51,226 nucleotides of DNA, from the NCBI RefSeq assembly GCF_000444135.1, contig NZ_ATDK01000052.1:1-51226 (forward strand), given 5' to 3'. Made by a program: the position numbers and the translations under genes. Source of the stretch: Pseudomonas avellanae BPIC 631. Lineage in GTDB: Bacteria > Pseudomonadota > Gammaproteobacteria > Pseudomonadales > Pseudomonadaceae. The first letter of the stretch is position 1. Each line of letters starts with the position of its first letter. The notes beneath the pieces were generated by a model. It saw nothing but the letters and a program-made list of their open reading frames with translations, had not been told where the DNA came from and made no database searches. Positions 17,789 through 27,604 of the stretch are shown here, in pieces.

Positions 17789-19411
17789 GTGAAGAACTGG
17801 ACCTTGCGCCAACGGATTCTGGCGAGTTTTGCCGTCATCATCGCAATCATGCTGCTGATGGTGGTTGTGTCGTATTCACGACTGTTGTCCATCGAGTCCA
17901 GCGAGGAAGATGTCCGTCTTGATGCGTTGCCTGGTGTCTACTACAGCACGCTGGTGCGCAGTGCATGGGGTGAAAGTTACATTCGCACGCTGGAGCTGAT
18001 TGCCGAAGGGCAGGGGCGTCCGCTGACCAAGCAGGAAAAAGACCAGTTTCAGGGCTTTGACGAAAACCTGCAGACACAGATGGACGGCTACAAAAAGTCT
18101 ATCTTCACTGATGAAGACAGAGACAGCTTCGCGGCCTTTGAAAAGCGCCGCGAAGACTATTCGCGCATGCTCGCCGAGGTTCACGCCAAGTATGATCGCG
18201 GCGACTACGCCGGCGCGCGCGCCGAGTTCTATAGCGATGTAAACCCGATCTGGCTCGCCGGCCGCAAACAGCTCAATGAGCTCATCGTCGCCAACAAACA
18301 GCTGGCTGACCAGGCCACCGCCAACATTGTCAACGCCGTACTGGCTGCCAAGATCAGCATGGTCCTGTCGCTGCTGGTCGCCGTGCTGGCGGCTGCGGCC
18401 TGCGGTCTGCTGCTGATGCGTTCGATAATGGCGCCGATGCAACTGATCGTGCGGATCCTCGACATCATGCGTACCGGCGACCTGAGCACGCGCTTGAACC
18501 TGTCCCGCAAGGACGAGTTCAATGCGGTCGAAACCGGCTTCAACGACATGATGACCGACCTCACCACGCTGGTCGCTCAGGCGCAGCGTTCGTCGGTACA
18601 GGTCACCACGTCAGTTACCGAAATCGCCGCGACTTCCCGCCAGCAACAGGCCACGGCCACCGAAACCGCCGCGACCACCACCGAGATTGGCGCAACTTCG
18701 CGGGAAATTGCCGCCACCTCGCGGGACCTGGTACGCACCATGACCGAAGTCACCTCGGCGGCCGATCAGGCCTCGGTGCTGGCCGGTTCCGGCCAGCAGG
18801 GCCTGGCGCGCATGGAAGACACCATGCATCAGGTGATGGGCGCGGCCAATCTGGTCAACGCCAAGCTGGCGATCCTCAACGAGAAGGCCGGTAACATCAA
18901 TCAGGTGGTCGTCACCATCGTCAAGGTGGCCGACCAGACCAATCTGCTGTCGTTGAACGCGGCCATCGAGGCCGAGAAAGCAGGTGAATACGGTCGCGGT
19001 TTTGCCGTGGTCGCCACCGAAGTGCGCCGTCTGGCCGACCAGACCGCTGTCGCCACCTACGACATCGAGCAGATGGTGCGTGAGATCCAGTCAGCGGTGT
19101 CCGCAGGCGTGATGGGCATGGACAAGTTCTCCGAAGAGGTGCGCCGCGGCATGTTCGAGGTCACTCAAGTCGGCGAACAGTTGTCGCAGATCATTCATCA
19201 GGTTCAGGCCCTGGCACCGCGTGTGCTGATGGTCAATGAAGGGATGCAGGCCCAGGCCACGGGCGCCGAGCAGATCAATCAGGCCCTGGTGCAACTGGCC
19301 GATGCCAGCAGCCAGACCGTCGACTCACTGCGTCAAGCCAGCTTCGCCATTGACGAGTTGAGTCAGGTAGCGGTCGGGCTGCGCGGTGGCGTGTCGCGTT
19401 TCAAGGTCTGA
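17789..19411 (+). CDS. wspA: WspA, surface-sensing methyl-accepting chemoreceptor
   Basis: 540 aa. It starts with a membrane segment (about 9-29), then a periplasmic helical sensor domain (about 30-187, EED..LPGVYYSTLVRSAW), a second membrane segment (about 190-211), a HAMP domain (about 212-265) and a cytoplasmic signalling region. The signalling hairpin tip is present (LLSLNAAIEAEKAGEYGRGF). WspA detects surface contact or envelope stress and, through WspB/D, stimulates the kinase WspE. It is the first gene of seven in the canonical order wspABCDEFR. The start is GTG at 17789, just after the hydrophobic-flank-encoding MKNWTLRQRI and with GAGGG upstream. Intact. Confidence 0.95.
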   Translation: MKNWTLRQRILASFAVIIAIMLLMVVVSYSRLLSIESSEEDVRLDALPGVYYSTLVRSAWGESYIRTLELIAEGQGRPLTKQEKDQFQGFDENLQTQMDGYKKSIFTDEDRDSFAAFEKRREDYSRMLAEVHAKYDRGDYAGARAEFYSDVNPIWLAGRKQLNELIVANKQLADQATANIVNAVLAAKISMVLSLLVAVLAAAACGLLLMRSIMAPMQLIVRILDIMRTGDLSTRLNLSRKDEFNAVETGFNDMMTDLTTLVAQAQRSSVQVTTSVTEIAATSRQQQATATETAATTTEIGATSREIAATSRDLVRTMTEVTSAADQASVLAGSGQQGLARMEDTMHQVMGAANLVNAKLAILNEKAGNINQVVVTIVKVADQTNLLSLNAAIEAEKAGEYGRGFAVVATEVRRLADQTAVATYDIEQMVREIQSAVSAGVMGMDKFSEEVRRGMFEVTQVGEQLSQIIHQVQALAPRVLMVNEGMQAQATGAEQINQALVQLADASSQTVDSLRQASFAIDELSQVAVGLRGGVSRFKV

Positions 19412-19418
19412 CACACCC

Positions 19419-19955
19419 ATGACGGAACAATCGCCGAGGCGCAATGGCACGCCACTGACTGCAAGCAAACTCTTTCTGCTGTTCTGTATCGGCGAAGACC
19501 GCTATGCGCTGGACGCGACCGAGATCGCTGAAATCCTGCCGCGTGTGAAGCTCAAGGCGATTGCCCGGGCACCGCACTGGGTGGCGGGAATCTTCGCCCA
19601 TCGCGGCGAGATCGTGCCGGTCATTGACATCAGCGCGCTTAACTCCGGTCACCCCGCGCGCTTGCGCACCAGCACGCGTATGGTGCTGGTGCACTATCGC
19701 TATTATGATGCGCACCCGGCGCAGTTACTCGGGCTGATCCTCGAACAGGCGACCGAAACCCTGCGCTGCCCGGTCGCGCAGTTCAAGGCATACGGGCTGG
19801 ACAATCGCCTGTCGCCTTATCTGGGGCCGGTTCGCGAGGACGGACAGGGCCTGCTGCAATGGATTCACGTTCAGGAGTTGTTGAGCGAGCCGGTTCGCGA
19901 GTTGCTGTACCCGGTGCCACCCATCGACCTCGACCTGCTTGAGGACGCATCATGA
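19419..19955 (+). CDS. wspB: WspB, CheW-like coupling protein
   Basis: 178 aa with a single CheW domain (LFLLFCIGEDRYALDATEIAEILPRV; GIFAHRGEIVPVIDIS). It should link WspA receptors to the kinase WspE. It starts 7 bases after the wspA stop codon, at the first ATG in frame, and its end overlaps wspC by four bases (ATGA), indicating translational coupling. Confidence 0.93.
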   Translation: MTEQSPRRNGTPLTASKLFLLFCIGEDRYALDATEIAEILPRVKLKAIARAPHWVAGIFAHRGEIVPVIDISALNSGHPARLRTSTRMVLVHYRYYDAHPAQLLGLILEQATETLRCPVAQFKAYGLDNRLSPYLGPVREDGQGLLQWIHVQELLSEPVRELLYPVPPIDLDLLEDAS

Positions 19956-21226
19956 AAGCCGATGACTCGCGCTTTTTCAGCTTCCTCAAGGACCGTATCG
20001 GCCTGGACGTGACCTCGGTCGGCGAGGCGATCATCGAGCGCGCCTTACGTCAGCGCGCGACGGCGGCCAACTGCGCTGACAGTGACGACTATTGGTACTT
20101 GCTGATCTCGTCGCCGCAAGAGCAGCAGGCGCTGATCGAAGCAGTGATCGTACCCGAGACCTGGTTTTTTCGTTACCCTGAATCTTTCGTGACATTGGGC
20201 ATGCTCGCCCGTGAGCGCATCGCAAGCCTTGCCGGCGTTCGCCCGCTGCGCATTCTCAGTCTGCCGTGCTCGACTGGCGAGGAGCCTTACTCCATCGCCA
20301 TGGCGTTGTTCGATGCTGGGGTTGATGCCCGGCAGTTCAAGGTCGATGCCGTCGATATCAGCCCTGTTTCCATCGCCAAGGCCGTGCATGGCATTTACGG
20401 CAAAAACTCGTTTCGCGGCAGCGACCTCAGTTACCGCGAGCGGTTTTTCAGCGTCATCGCCGACGGGTTTGAAGTTGCCGATGAAATTCGTGCCTGCGTG
20501 AATTTTCAGCCCGGCAACCTGCTTGATCCCAAGCTGACCTCGCAGGTGCCGTATGACATCGTGTTCTGCCGCAACCTGGTTATCTATTTCGACCGGCCGA
20601 CCCAGCAGCGAGTATTTGAGGTTCTCAAGCAACTGACCCGTGAAGACGGCCTGCTGTTCATCGGCCCGGCCGAGGGCAACCTGCTGGCAGGCATTGGCAT
20701 GCGCTCGATCGGTATCGCACAGTCATTCGCTTATCGTCACGCACCCGCTGAAGCAGCCGCCCCGGCGCCGATGCAGTCCGCAGCGCCGATTGCCCCGCGT
20801 CCAGTCGTTGAGGCCCCCGTCAGAGCGCCGACTCCACGACCTGCCGCGCGAACGTCAGCAGCCTTTGCGCCCCTCGCCAAACCGGCCGCCGCGGCTGGCA
20901 ATAGCGAGGTCTCGGCGCTGCTCGACATCATTGCCGGTCTGGCCAACGAAGGCAAAAGCGCCGAAGCGCGAGCCGCCTGCGAGCGTTACCTGCAGCAGCA
21001 TGAGCCGGTTGCACAAGTGTTCTACTGGCTGGGTCTGCTCAGCGAAGTGGAAGGCGCTGTGGTTCAGGCCCAAGGGTTCTATCGCAAGGCGTTGTACCTG
21101 CAACCGCAGCACCGGGAATCGCTGGCCCAACTGGCGGCGCTGCTGGCCGCTCAGGGTGACAGTGCCGGAGCCCAGCGTTTGCAGGACCGCGCCGCACGCG
21201 GCGCGAATAAACAAGGAAACCACTGA
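19952..21226 (+). CDS. wspC: WspC, CheR-type chemoreceptor methyltransferase with TPR tail
   Basis: 424 aa. The N-terminal CheR domain (about 1-270) would methylate glutamates of WspA with S-adenosylmethionine; the SAM-binding motif reads LPCSTGEEPYSIAM, and VPYDIVFCRNLVIYFD follows. An Ala/Pro-rich linker (about 268-315) leads to a tetratricopeptide-like region (about 325-415, FYWLGLLSEVEGAVVQAQGFYRKALYLQP), the usual build of WspC. It overlaps wspB by four bases and wspD by one. Confidence 0.94.
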   Translation: MKADDSRFFSFLKDRIGLDVTSVGEAIIERALRQRATAANCADSDDYWYLLISSPQEQQALIEAVIVPETWFFRYPESFVTLGMLARERIASLAGVRPLRILSLPCSTGEEPYSIAMALFDAGVDARQFKVDAVDISPVSIAKAVHGIYGKNSFRGSDLSYRERFFSVIADGFEVADEIRACVNFQPGNLLDPKLTSQVPYDIVFCRNLVIYFDRPTQQRVFEVLKQLTREDGLLFIGPAEGNLLAGIGMRSIGIAQSFAYRHAPAEAAAPAPMQSAAPIAPRPVVEAPVRAPTPRPAARTSAAFAPLAKPAAAAGNSEVSALLDIIAGLANEGKSAEARAACERYLQQHEPVAQVFYWLGLLSEVEGAVVQAQGFYRKALYLQPQHRESLAQLAALLAAQGDSAGAQRLQDRAARGANKQGNH

Positions 21227-21915
21227 TGACGGGCCTGTCCGGTTTTTCCAGCATGACCCATGATCAAGCCCTGGACATCGATGATTGCTGGAACCGCATC
21301 GGCATTCACGGTGACCGCTCATGCCCGTTGCTGGAAGAGCATATCCATTGCCGCAATTGTGCGGTTTATTCCGCGGCGGCCACACGCTTGCTGGACCGCT
21401 ATTCACTGGCTCAGGAGCATCACGAGCAGTTTCAGGGGGCGGTGTTGCAGCGCGACATCAAGACCCGCTCGATTCTTGTGTTTCGCCTCGGTGAAGAGTG
21501 GCTGGGGCTGGTTTCCAGTTGCCTGTCAGAGGTCGCTCCGTACCAGACGATTCATTCGCTGCCGCATCAGCGTTCACGTGCAATGCTGGGTGTGGCCAAT
21601 GTGCGCGGCGCTCTGGTCGCGTGCATTTCGCTGGTCGAGTTGCTTGGGCTGGACAGCAACCCGGTAATTGCCCAGTCGACACGTGTGGTGCCGCGCATGT
21701 TGATTGTCGCGGTCGCAGGCGGGCCGGTGGTAGTGCCCGTGGACGAGGTCGACGGCATCCATGCCATTGACGAGCGTGAGCTGGAAGCCGCTTCTGCGTC
21801 CGGCACGCACGCCAATGCCCGCTTTACCCGTGGTGTGCTGCAATGGAAAGACCGCAGCCTGCGTTGGCTGGATGAAGAACAGTTGTTGTCGGCGGTGTAT
21901 CGGAGCCTTACATGA
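21226..21915 (+). CDS. wspD: WspD, second CheW-like coupling protein
   Basis: 229 aa. An N-terminal extension of about 80 residues with several cysteines and histidines (CWNRIGIHGDRSCPLLEEHIHCRNC) precedes a CheW domain (VFRLGEEWLGLVSSCLSEV; GVANVRGALVACISLVELLG). The Cys-rich extension is the feature that separates WspD from WspB and may bind metal. The start codon overlaps the wspC stop codon (TGATG) and the end overlaps wspE by four bases. Confidence 0.93.
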   Translation: MTGLSGFSSMTHDQALDIDDCWNRIGIHGDRSCPLLEEHIHCRNCAVYSAAATRLLDRYSLAQEHHEQFQGAVLQRDIKTRSILVFRLGEEWLGLVSSCLSEVAPYQTIHSLPHQRSRAMLGVANVRGALVACISLVELLGLDSNPVIAQSTRVVPRMLIVAVAGGPVVVPVDEVDGIHAIDERELEAASASGTHANARFTRGVLQWKDRSLRWLDEEQLLSAVYRSLT

Positions 21916-24275
21916 CGCCAGATCAAATGCGTGACGCCTCACTGTTTGAACTGTTCACGCTGGAAGCCGATGCGCAAACCCAGGTACTTAGTGCCGGGTT
22001 GTTGGCGCTCGAACGCAACCCGACCCAGGCCGATCAGCTGGAAGCCTGCATGCGCGCGGCGCACTCGCTCAAGGGTGCCGCGCGGATTGTCGGCGTGGAT
22101 TTCGGTGTCAGCGTCGCGCATGTGATGGAAGATTGCCTGGTCAGCGCTCAGGAGGGCCGGCTGTTGCTGCAGGCCGAGCACATTGACGCGTTGCTGGCCG
22201 GGACTGACCTGTTGATGCGTGTTGCCACGCCTGGTGGCACCAGCGTCGGTCAGGCCGATATCGACAGTTATGTCGAAAGGCTCAACACCCTGCTGGCCTC
22301 CGGGGCCGGCGCGGCACGTACGGTCACCAAGGCGCTGACTGATCCGTTGCTCGACCCTTTGCTGGCGAGCGCGATGCAACAACTGGAGCTTTCTTCCGCG
22401 GCGGCCGCGGCATTGACCGGCCAGACCACTGATTCCCTGGCTGCCGGTTCGCCTCCCGGCCCCGTGCCGGCCGCCGAACCCGAACCGCCCTTTACGCCAT
22501 TGCGTGAGCGTCGGGTAGCCGAGGGCGGCGAGCGGGTGTTGCGCGTTACCGCCGAGCGCCTCAACGGTCTGCTGGACATGTCGAGCAAGTCGCTGGTCGA
22601 GACCCAGCGGCTCAAGCCCTTGCTGGCTGGCATGCAGCGTCTCAAACGTCTGCAAAGCAGCAGCGACCGGGCGCTTGAAGTACTTGGCGCCAGCTTTGGC
22701 GAGGACGGCCCAGGCGCCGACGTGCAAAAAGCGCTGGAAGATGCGCGCAGTCTGTTATCTCAGGCGCAGCACATGCTGGCCCAGCAGACCGCCGAGCTCG
22801 ACGAATTCGGCTGGCAGTCGGCGCAGCGCGCGAAGCTGCTGTACGACACCGCGCTGGCCTGCCGCATGCGGCCGTTCGCCGATGTGTTGAATGGTCAGGC
22901 GCGTATGGTCCGCGACCTGGGGCGTGAGCTTGGCAAACAGGTCCGCTTGCAGATCGAAGGCGAGAAGACTCAGGTTGATCGCGATGTACTGGAAAAGCTC
23001 GAAGCGCCCTTGACCCACCTGTTGCGCAACGCTGTGGATCACGGCATCGAATTGCCCGAAAAGCGCGTTGCCGCCGGCAAGGAGCCTGAAGGGCTGATTC
23101 GTCTGCAGGCCTCGCATCAGGCAGGCCTGCTGGTGGTGGAGCTGAGCGATGACGGTGGCGGCGTGGACCTGGCGCGTTTGCGCCAGAGTATCGTGGACCG
23201 CAAGCTTTCACCGGCCGAAACCGCCGAACAGATGAGCGAAGAAGAACTGCTGAGCTTTCTGTTCCTGCCGGGTTTCAGCATGCGCGACAAGGTCACGCAG
23301 ATTTCCGGGCGCGGTGTCGGCCTTGATGCCGTGCAACACATGGTTCGCCAGATGCACGGCAGCGTCGAATTGCAGCAATGGGCAGGCGAGGGCAGCCGTT
23401 TCAGGATCGAAATGCCACTGACCCTTTCGGTGGTGCGCAGCCTGGTGGTTGAAGTCGGCGGCGAAGCCTATGCCTTCCCGCTGGCCCACATCGAGCGCAT
23501 GCGTGACTTGCAGCCTGACGACATTCTGCAACTGGAAGGGCGTCAGCACTTCTGGGAGGAAGAGCGCCATGTGGGGCTGGTCTCGGCCAGCCAGCTGTTG
23601 AACCGTCCGCCTGCGCAAAATGCCGGCGAAACCCTCAAGGTTGTGGTCATTCGTGAGCGTGATGCCGTTTACGGCGTGGCCGTCGAACGTTTTATCGGCG
23701 AGCGAACGCTGGTGGTGATGCCGCTGGATGCCCGCCTGGGCAAGGTTCAGGACGTCTCGGCAGGCGCTTTGCTCGATGACGGTTCGGTGGTGTTGATCGT
23801 TGACGTCGAAGACATGCTGCGCTCGGTGGAAAAACTTCTGAACACCGGCAGGCTGGAGCGTATCGACCGGCGCAATCGTCAGGTCGATCAGGCCACGCGT
23901 AAGCGGGTGCTGGTGGTTGATGACTCTTTGACAGTGCGCGAGCTTGAACGCAAGCTGCTGGTGGGGCGTGGTTACGACGTGTCGGTTGCCGTGGACGGCA
24001 TGGACGGCTGGAATGCGTTGCGCGCCGAAGACTTCGACCTGCTGATCACCGACATCGATATGCCGCGCATGGACGGTATCGAACTGGTGACGCTGCTGCG
24101 GCACGACACCCGCCTGCAATCGCTGCCAGTGATGGTCGTGTCCTACAAGGACCGTGAAGAAGACCGACGCCGTGGCCTGGACGCCGGAGCTGATTATTAT
24201 CTGGCCAAGGCCAGTTTCCATGATGATGCCTTGCTCGACGCTGTTGTCGAACTGATAGGAGACGCGCAAGGATGA
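21912..24275 (+). CDS. wspE: WspE, CheA-type hybrid histidine kinase with receiver domain
   Basis: 787 aa. The order is: Hpt domain with the phosphorylated H51 (AAHSLKGAAR); linker rich in Ala/Pro (about 150-200); dimerisation helices; ATPase domain (HLLRNAVDHGIELPEKR, SDDGGGVDL, GRGVGLDAV); CheW-like domain; C-terminal receiver with Asp714 (ITDIDMPRMDG). It phosphorylates WspR to raise cyclic-di-GMP and WspF for feedback. It overlaps both neighbours by four bases (ATGA), so the operon is translationally coupled here. Intact by all motifs. Confidence 0.95.
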   Translation: MTPDQMRDASLFELFTLEADAQTQVLSAGLLALERNPTQADQLEACMRAAHSLKGAARIVGVDFGVSVAHVMEDCLVSAQEGRLLLQAEHIDALLAGTDLLMRVATPGGTSVGQADIDSYVERLNTLLASGAGAARTVTKALTDPLLDPLLASAMQQLELSSAAAAALTGQTTDSLAAGSPPGPVPAAEPEPPFTPLRERRVAEGGERVLRVTAERLNGLLDMSSKSLVETQRLKPLLAGMQRLKRLQSSSDRALEVLGASFGEDGPGADVQKALEDARSLLSQAQHMLAQQTAELDEFGWQSAQRAKLLYDTALACRMRPFADVLNGQARMVRDLGRELGKQVRLQIEGEKTQVDRDVLEKLEAPLTHLLRNAVDHGIELPEKRVAAGKEPEGLIRLQASHQAGLLVVELSDDGGGVDLARLRQSIVDRKLSPAETAEQMSEEELLSFLFLPGFSMRDKVTQISGRGVGLDAVQHMVRQMHGSVELQQWAGEGSRFRIEMPLTLSVVRSLVVEVGGEAYAFPLAHIERMRDLQPDDILQLEGRQHFWEEERHVGLVSASQLLNRPPAQNAGETLKVVVIRERDAVYGVAVERFIGERTLVVMPLDARLGKVQDVSAGALLDDGSVVLIVDVEDMLRSVEKLLNTGRLERIDRRNRQVDQATRKRVLVVDDSLTVRELERKLLVGRGYDVSVAVDGMDGWNALRAEDFDLLITDIDMPRMDGIELVTLLRHDTRLQSLPVMVVSYKDREEDRRRGLDAGADYYLAKASFHDDALLDAVVELIGDAQG

Positions 24276-25282
24276 AGATTGCCATTGTCAACGACATGCC
24301 TATGGCCATCGAGGCTTTGCGTCGTGCGCTGGCTTTCGAGCCTGCACACCAGGTCATCTGGGTGGCGGCCAATGGTGCCGACGCTGTGCAGCGCAGCATC
24401 GAGCAGACGCCGGATCTGATCCTGATGGACTTGATCATGCCCGTGATGGACGGTGTAGAGGCGACACGGCGCATCATGGCCGAGACGCCATGCGCTATTG
24501 TCATTGTGACCGTCGACCGCGAGCAGAACATGCGCCGTGTGTTCGAAGCCATGGGGCACGGCGCGCTGGATGTGGTAGACACGCCGGCCATTGGCGGCCC
24601 CAACCCCAGAGAAGCCGCAGCGCCGTTGCTGCGCAAGATACTCAATATCGAGTGGCTCATGGGCCAGCGTGCCGGCCGTGAGCGCGTTGTGACTGCGCCC
24701 AGGTCAGAGGTTTCAAGACGCGACAGGCTGGTCGCCATCGGTTCATCGGCGGGTGGCCCGGCGGCGCTGGAGATCCTGCTCAAGGGGCTTCCGGAAAATT
24801 TCCCGGCAGCCATTGTGCTGGTGCAGCATGTGGATCAGGTGTTTGCTGCCGGCATGGCCGAGTGGCTGTGCTCAGCGTCGGGCATGCCGGTACGCTTGGC
24901 AAAAGAGGGCGAAACGCCGCAAGTCGGTGTTGTACTGCTGGCCGGGACCAACCATCATATTCGCTTGTTGAAGGACGGCACGCTGGCGTACACCGCAGAG
25001 CCGGTCAATGAAGTTTACAGGCCCTCGATCGATGTGTTTTTCGAGAGCGTGACCCGTTATTGGAGTGGTGAGGCGGTGGGCGTTTTATTGACAGGCATGG
25101 GGCGCGACGGAGCGCAGGGGCTCAAGGCAATGCGCGAACGGGGCTTTCTGACCATCGCTCAGGATCAGGCCAGCTCTGCGGTGTATGGCATGCCCAAGGC
25201 TGCCGCCGCCATTGATGCGGCCGTCGAAATCCGCCCTCTGCACACGATTGCGCCGCGCTTGATGGAGGTATTCACTCAATGA
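24272..25282 (+). CDS. wspF: WspF, CheB-type receptor methylesterase
   Basis: 336 aa. The receiver domain (about 1-125, Asp53 in LMDLIMPVMDG) is joined to a methylesterase domain (about 150-336) with the catalytic Ser159 in IGSSAGG, His in VQHVDQ and Asp in GMGRDGAQGL. It removes methyl groups from WspA and so resets the pathway. Loss of WspF is the classic cause of wrinkly colonies with constitutive cyclic-di-GMP; here the gene is full length with all catalytic residues, so the brake should work. Confidence 0.95.
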   Translation: MKIAIVNDMPMAIEALRRALAFEPAHQVIWVAANGADAVQRSIEQTPDLILMDLIMPVMDGVEATRRIMAETPCAIVIVTVDREQNMRRVFEAMGHGALDVVDTPAIGGPNPREAAAPLLRKILNIEWLMGQRAGRERVVTAPRSEVSRRDRLVAIGSSAGGPAALEILLKGLPENFPAAIVLVQHVDQVFAAGMAEWLCSASGMPVRLAKEGETPQVGVVLLAGTNHHIRLLKDGTLAYTAEPVNEVYRPSIDVFFESVTRYWSGEAVGVLLTGMGRDGAQGLKAMRERGFLTIAQDQASSAVYGMPKAAAAIDAAVEIRPLHTIAPRLMEVFTQ

Positions 25283-25327
25283 TTGTTCAGGTGAAACCAC
25301 CGGCTGTCGGCGAACAGGAGACGATTC

Positions 25328-26332
25328 ATGGATGACCTGCAGGCGGACGACATCAAAACCTCGGATGAAAACAGCGCAATGGTGCTGCTGGTCGATGATC
25401 AGGCCATGATTGGCGAAGCGGTACGGCGTGGTCTGGCCGGCCACGAGTCGATCGACTTCCATTTTTGCGCCGACCCGCACCAGGCGATTGCCCAGGCAGT
25501 GCAGATCAAGCCGACGGTGATTCTGCAGGACCTGGTCATGCCGGGCCTGGACGGCCTGACGCTGGTTCGCGAATACCGCAGCAACCCGCTGACCTGTGAC
25601 ATCCCGATCATCGTGCTCTCCACCAAGGAAGACCCGCTGATCAAAAGCGCAGCGTTCGCGGCCGGGGCCAATGACTATCTGGTCAAGCTGCCGGACAACA
25701 TCGAACTGGTGGCGCGCATTCGCTATCACTCGCGCTCGTACATGACCCTGTTGCAGCGTGATGAAGCCTATCGCGCCCTGCGCGTCAGCCAGCAACAGTT
25801 GCTCGACACCAATCTGGTGCTGCAGCGCCTGATGAACTCCGATGGCCTGACCGGGCTGTCGAACCGTCGCCATTTCGACGAATACCTGGAGCTGGAGTGG
25901 CGTCGAGCGACCCGCGATCAGGCGCAGTTGTCGCTGCTGATGATCGATGTGGACTACTTCAAGACCTACAACGACAACTTCGGGCATCTGGAGGGCGACG
26001 AAGCCCTGCGTCAGGTGGCCAAGGCAATCCGCAACAGTTGCAGTCGCCCGTCGGACTTGCCGGCGCGCTACGGCGGCGAGGAATTCGCCATGGTCCTGCC
26101 CAACACGTCGCCGGGTGGTGCGCGTCTGCTTGCTGAAAAACTGCGCCAGAGCGTGGCCGGCATGAAGATCCCGCACATCGCTCCGGTGCCGGGTTCCAGC
26201 CTGACCGTCAGTATCGGTGTCGCCACCGTGACGCCGCAGGTGGGCCGGCACAGCAGGCAACTGATCCTCGACGCCGACAAAGGGCTGTATCTGGCCAAGA
26301 ACAACGGGCGCAATCAGGTGGCTGCCGGCTGA
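25328..26332 (+). CDS. wspR: WspR, receiver-GGDEF diguanylate cyclase
   Basis: 334 aa. The receiver domain (Asp68 in LQDLVMPG) and a helical stalk are followed by a GGDEF domain with the active-site loop GGEEF at 249-253 and the inhibitory-site RxxD (RPSD, 240-243). It should therefore make cyclic-di-GMP when phosphorylated by WspE and be subject to product inhibition. The start at ATG 25328 has AGGAGA upstream. It lies 45 bp after wspF and is the last gene of the operon. Confidence 0.95.
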   Translation: MDDLQADDIKTSDENSAMVLLVDDQAMIGEAVRRGLAGHESIDFHFCADPHQAIAQAVQIKPTVILQDLVMPGLDGLTLVREYRSNPLTCDIPIIVLSTKEDPLIKSAAFAAGANDYLVKLPDNIELVARIRYHSRSYMTLLQRDEAYRALRVSQQQLLDTNLVLQRLMNSDGLTGLSNRRHFDEYLELEWRRATRDQAQLSLLMIDVDYFKTYNDNFGHLEGDEALRQVAKAIRNSCSRPSDLPARYGGEEFAMVLPNTSPGGARLLAEKLRQSVAGMKIPHIAPVPGSSLTVSIGVATVTPQVGRHSRQLILDADKGLYLAKNNGRNQVAAG

Positions 26333-26356
26333 TATCACCCGCGGCAGATAAAATAG

Positions 26357-26374
26357 GCAGCCCGCGCGGGCTGC
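26357..26374 (+). terminator. Hairpin after wspR (probable operon terminator)
   Basis: Perfect palindrome GCAGCCCGCGCGGGCTGC directly after wspR, followed only by TTT. The stem is strong but the T-run is short, so it may be a weak terminator or an RNA-stabilising hairpin. Confidence 0.5.
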
Positions 26375-26439
26375 TTTCGCGGCGCGCCTTGGGGTATACT
26401 CGTCGGCTTTGAAAATTTCGCCTGCGAGTGCTGCCTACC

Positions 26440-27535
26440 ATGGAAATCAACCCGATCCTAAACAGCATCAAGGATTTGTCCGAGCGCTCCGAAACCATTC
26501 GGGGGTATCTTTGACTACGATCACAAACATGATCGTCTGACCGAAGTAAATCGCGAGCTCGAAGATCCCAATGTCTGGAACAACCCGGCCTACGCTCAGG
26601 AGCTGGGGCGCGAGCGCTCGTTGCTGGCGCAGATCGTCGAAACCCTGGACGAAATGTCCTCCGGGCTGGTCGATGCCAAAGACCTGCTGCTGATGTCCGC
26701 CGAAGAAGAAGACCAGGCTGCCGTCGACGATGTGGCTGCCGAGGTCGAGCGCCTGCGTGCTTCGCTGGAAAAGCTCGAATTCCGCCGCATGTTCAGTGGC
26801 GAGATGGACCCCAACAACGCCTACCTGGACATCCAGGCCGGTTCCGGCGGCACCGAAGCCCAGGACTGGGCCAACATCCTGCTGCGCATGTACCTGCGCT
26901 GGGCCGACAAGCGCGGCTTCGACGCCACCATCATGGAGCTGTCCGCCGGCGAAGTCGCCGGTATCAAGGGCGCTACCGTGCACATCAAGGGTGAATACGC
27001 CTTTGGCTGGTTGCGCACCGAAATCGGCGTGCACCGTCTGGTGCGCAAGAGCCCGTTCGACTCCGGCAACCGCCGTCACACCTCGTTCTCGGCCGTGTTC
27101 GTATCGCCGGAAATCGATGACAACATCGAAATCGACATCAACCCGTCAGACCTGCGCATCGACACCTATCGCTCCTCGGGTGCCGGTGGTCAGCACGTAA
27201 ACACCACCGACTCGGCGGTACGTATCACCCACGTTCCGACCAACACCGTGGTCAGCTGCCAGAACGAACGTTCCCAGCATGCGAACAAGGACACCGCCAT
27301 GAAAATGCTGCGGGCCCGTTTGTATGAGCAGGAAGTGCAGAAGCGCAACGCAGCGTCCCAGGCGCTCGAAGACACCAAGTCGGATATCGGCTGGGGTCAT
27401 CAGATCCGCTCTTATGTCCTGGATGCCTCGCGTATCAAGGACCTGCGGACCAACATCGAACGCAGCGACTGCGACAAGGTGCTTGATGGCGATATCGACG
27501 AATACCTGATCGCGAGCCTCAAGCAAGGGCTGTAA
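26440..27535 (+). CDS. prfB: Peptide chain release factor 2 (programmed +1 frameshift)
   Basis: 364 aa, made by joining 26440-26511 with 26513-27535. The first frame ([24 protein letters not shown]) meets an in-frame TGA at 26512-26514 in the classic slip site CTT-TGA-C. A purine-rich internal Shine-Dalgarno (GGGGG) lies just upstream, as in E. coli, so low RF2 favours the +1 shift and gives autoregulation. RF2 releases peptides at UGA and UAA. The release motif GGQ is present ([20 protein letters not shown]). The length after joining is the normal family size, so the split is regulation, not a pseudogene. lysS follows, as usual. Confidence 0.97.
26500..26516 (+). promoter_or_regulatory. prfB recoding site
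   Basis: CGGGGGTATCTTTGACT: an internal Shine-Dalgarno-like G-run, a slippery CTT codon and the TGA stop followed by C, a poor termination context. It makes ribosomes shift +1 when release factor 2 is scarce. Confidence 0.93.
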
Positions 27536-27604
27536 ACCGTCAGCCGACACCTCAAGCCCCTCGTCGCAAGGCGAGGGCGAACCTGTGATGGAATATCTAA
27601 AGAC

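Noticed and set aside
25085..26338. 417-aa minus-strand open frame
   Set aside because: Antisense to wspF and wspR, with no recognisable domain.
26440..26514. prfB as a pseudogene with a premature stop
   Set aside because: The TGA at 26512 lies in the known programmed frameshift site, and the joined product has the normal length.
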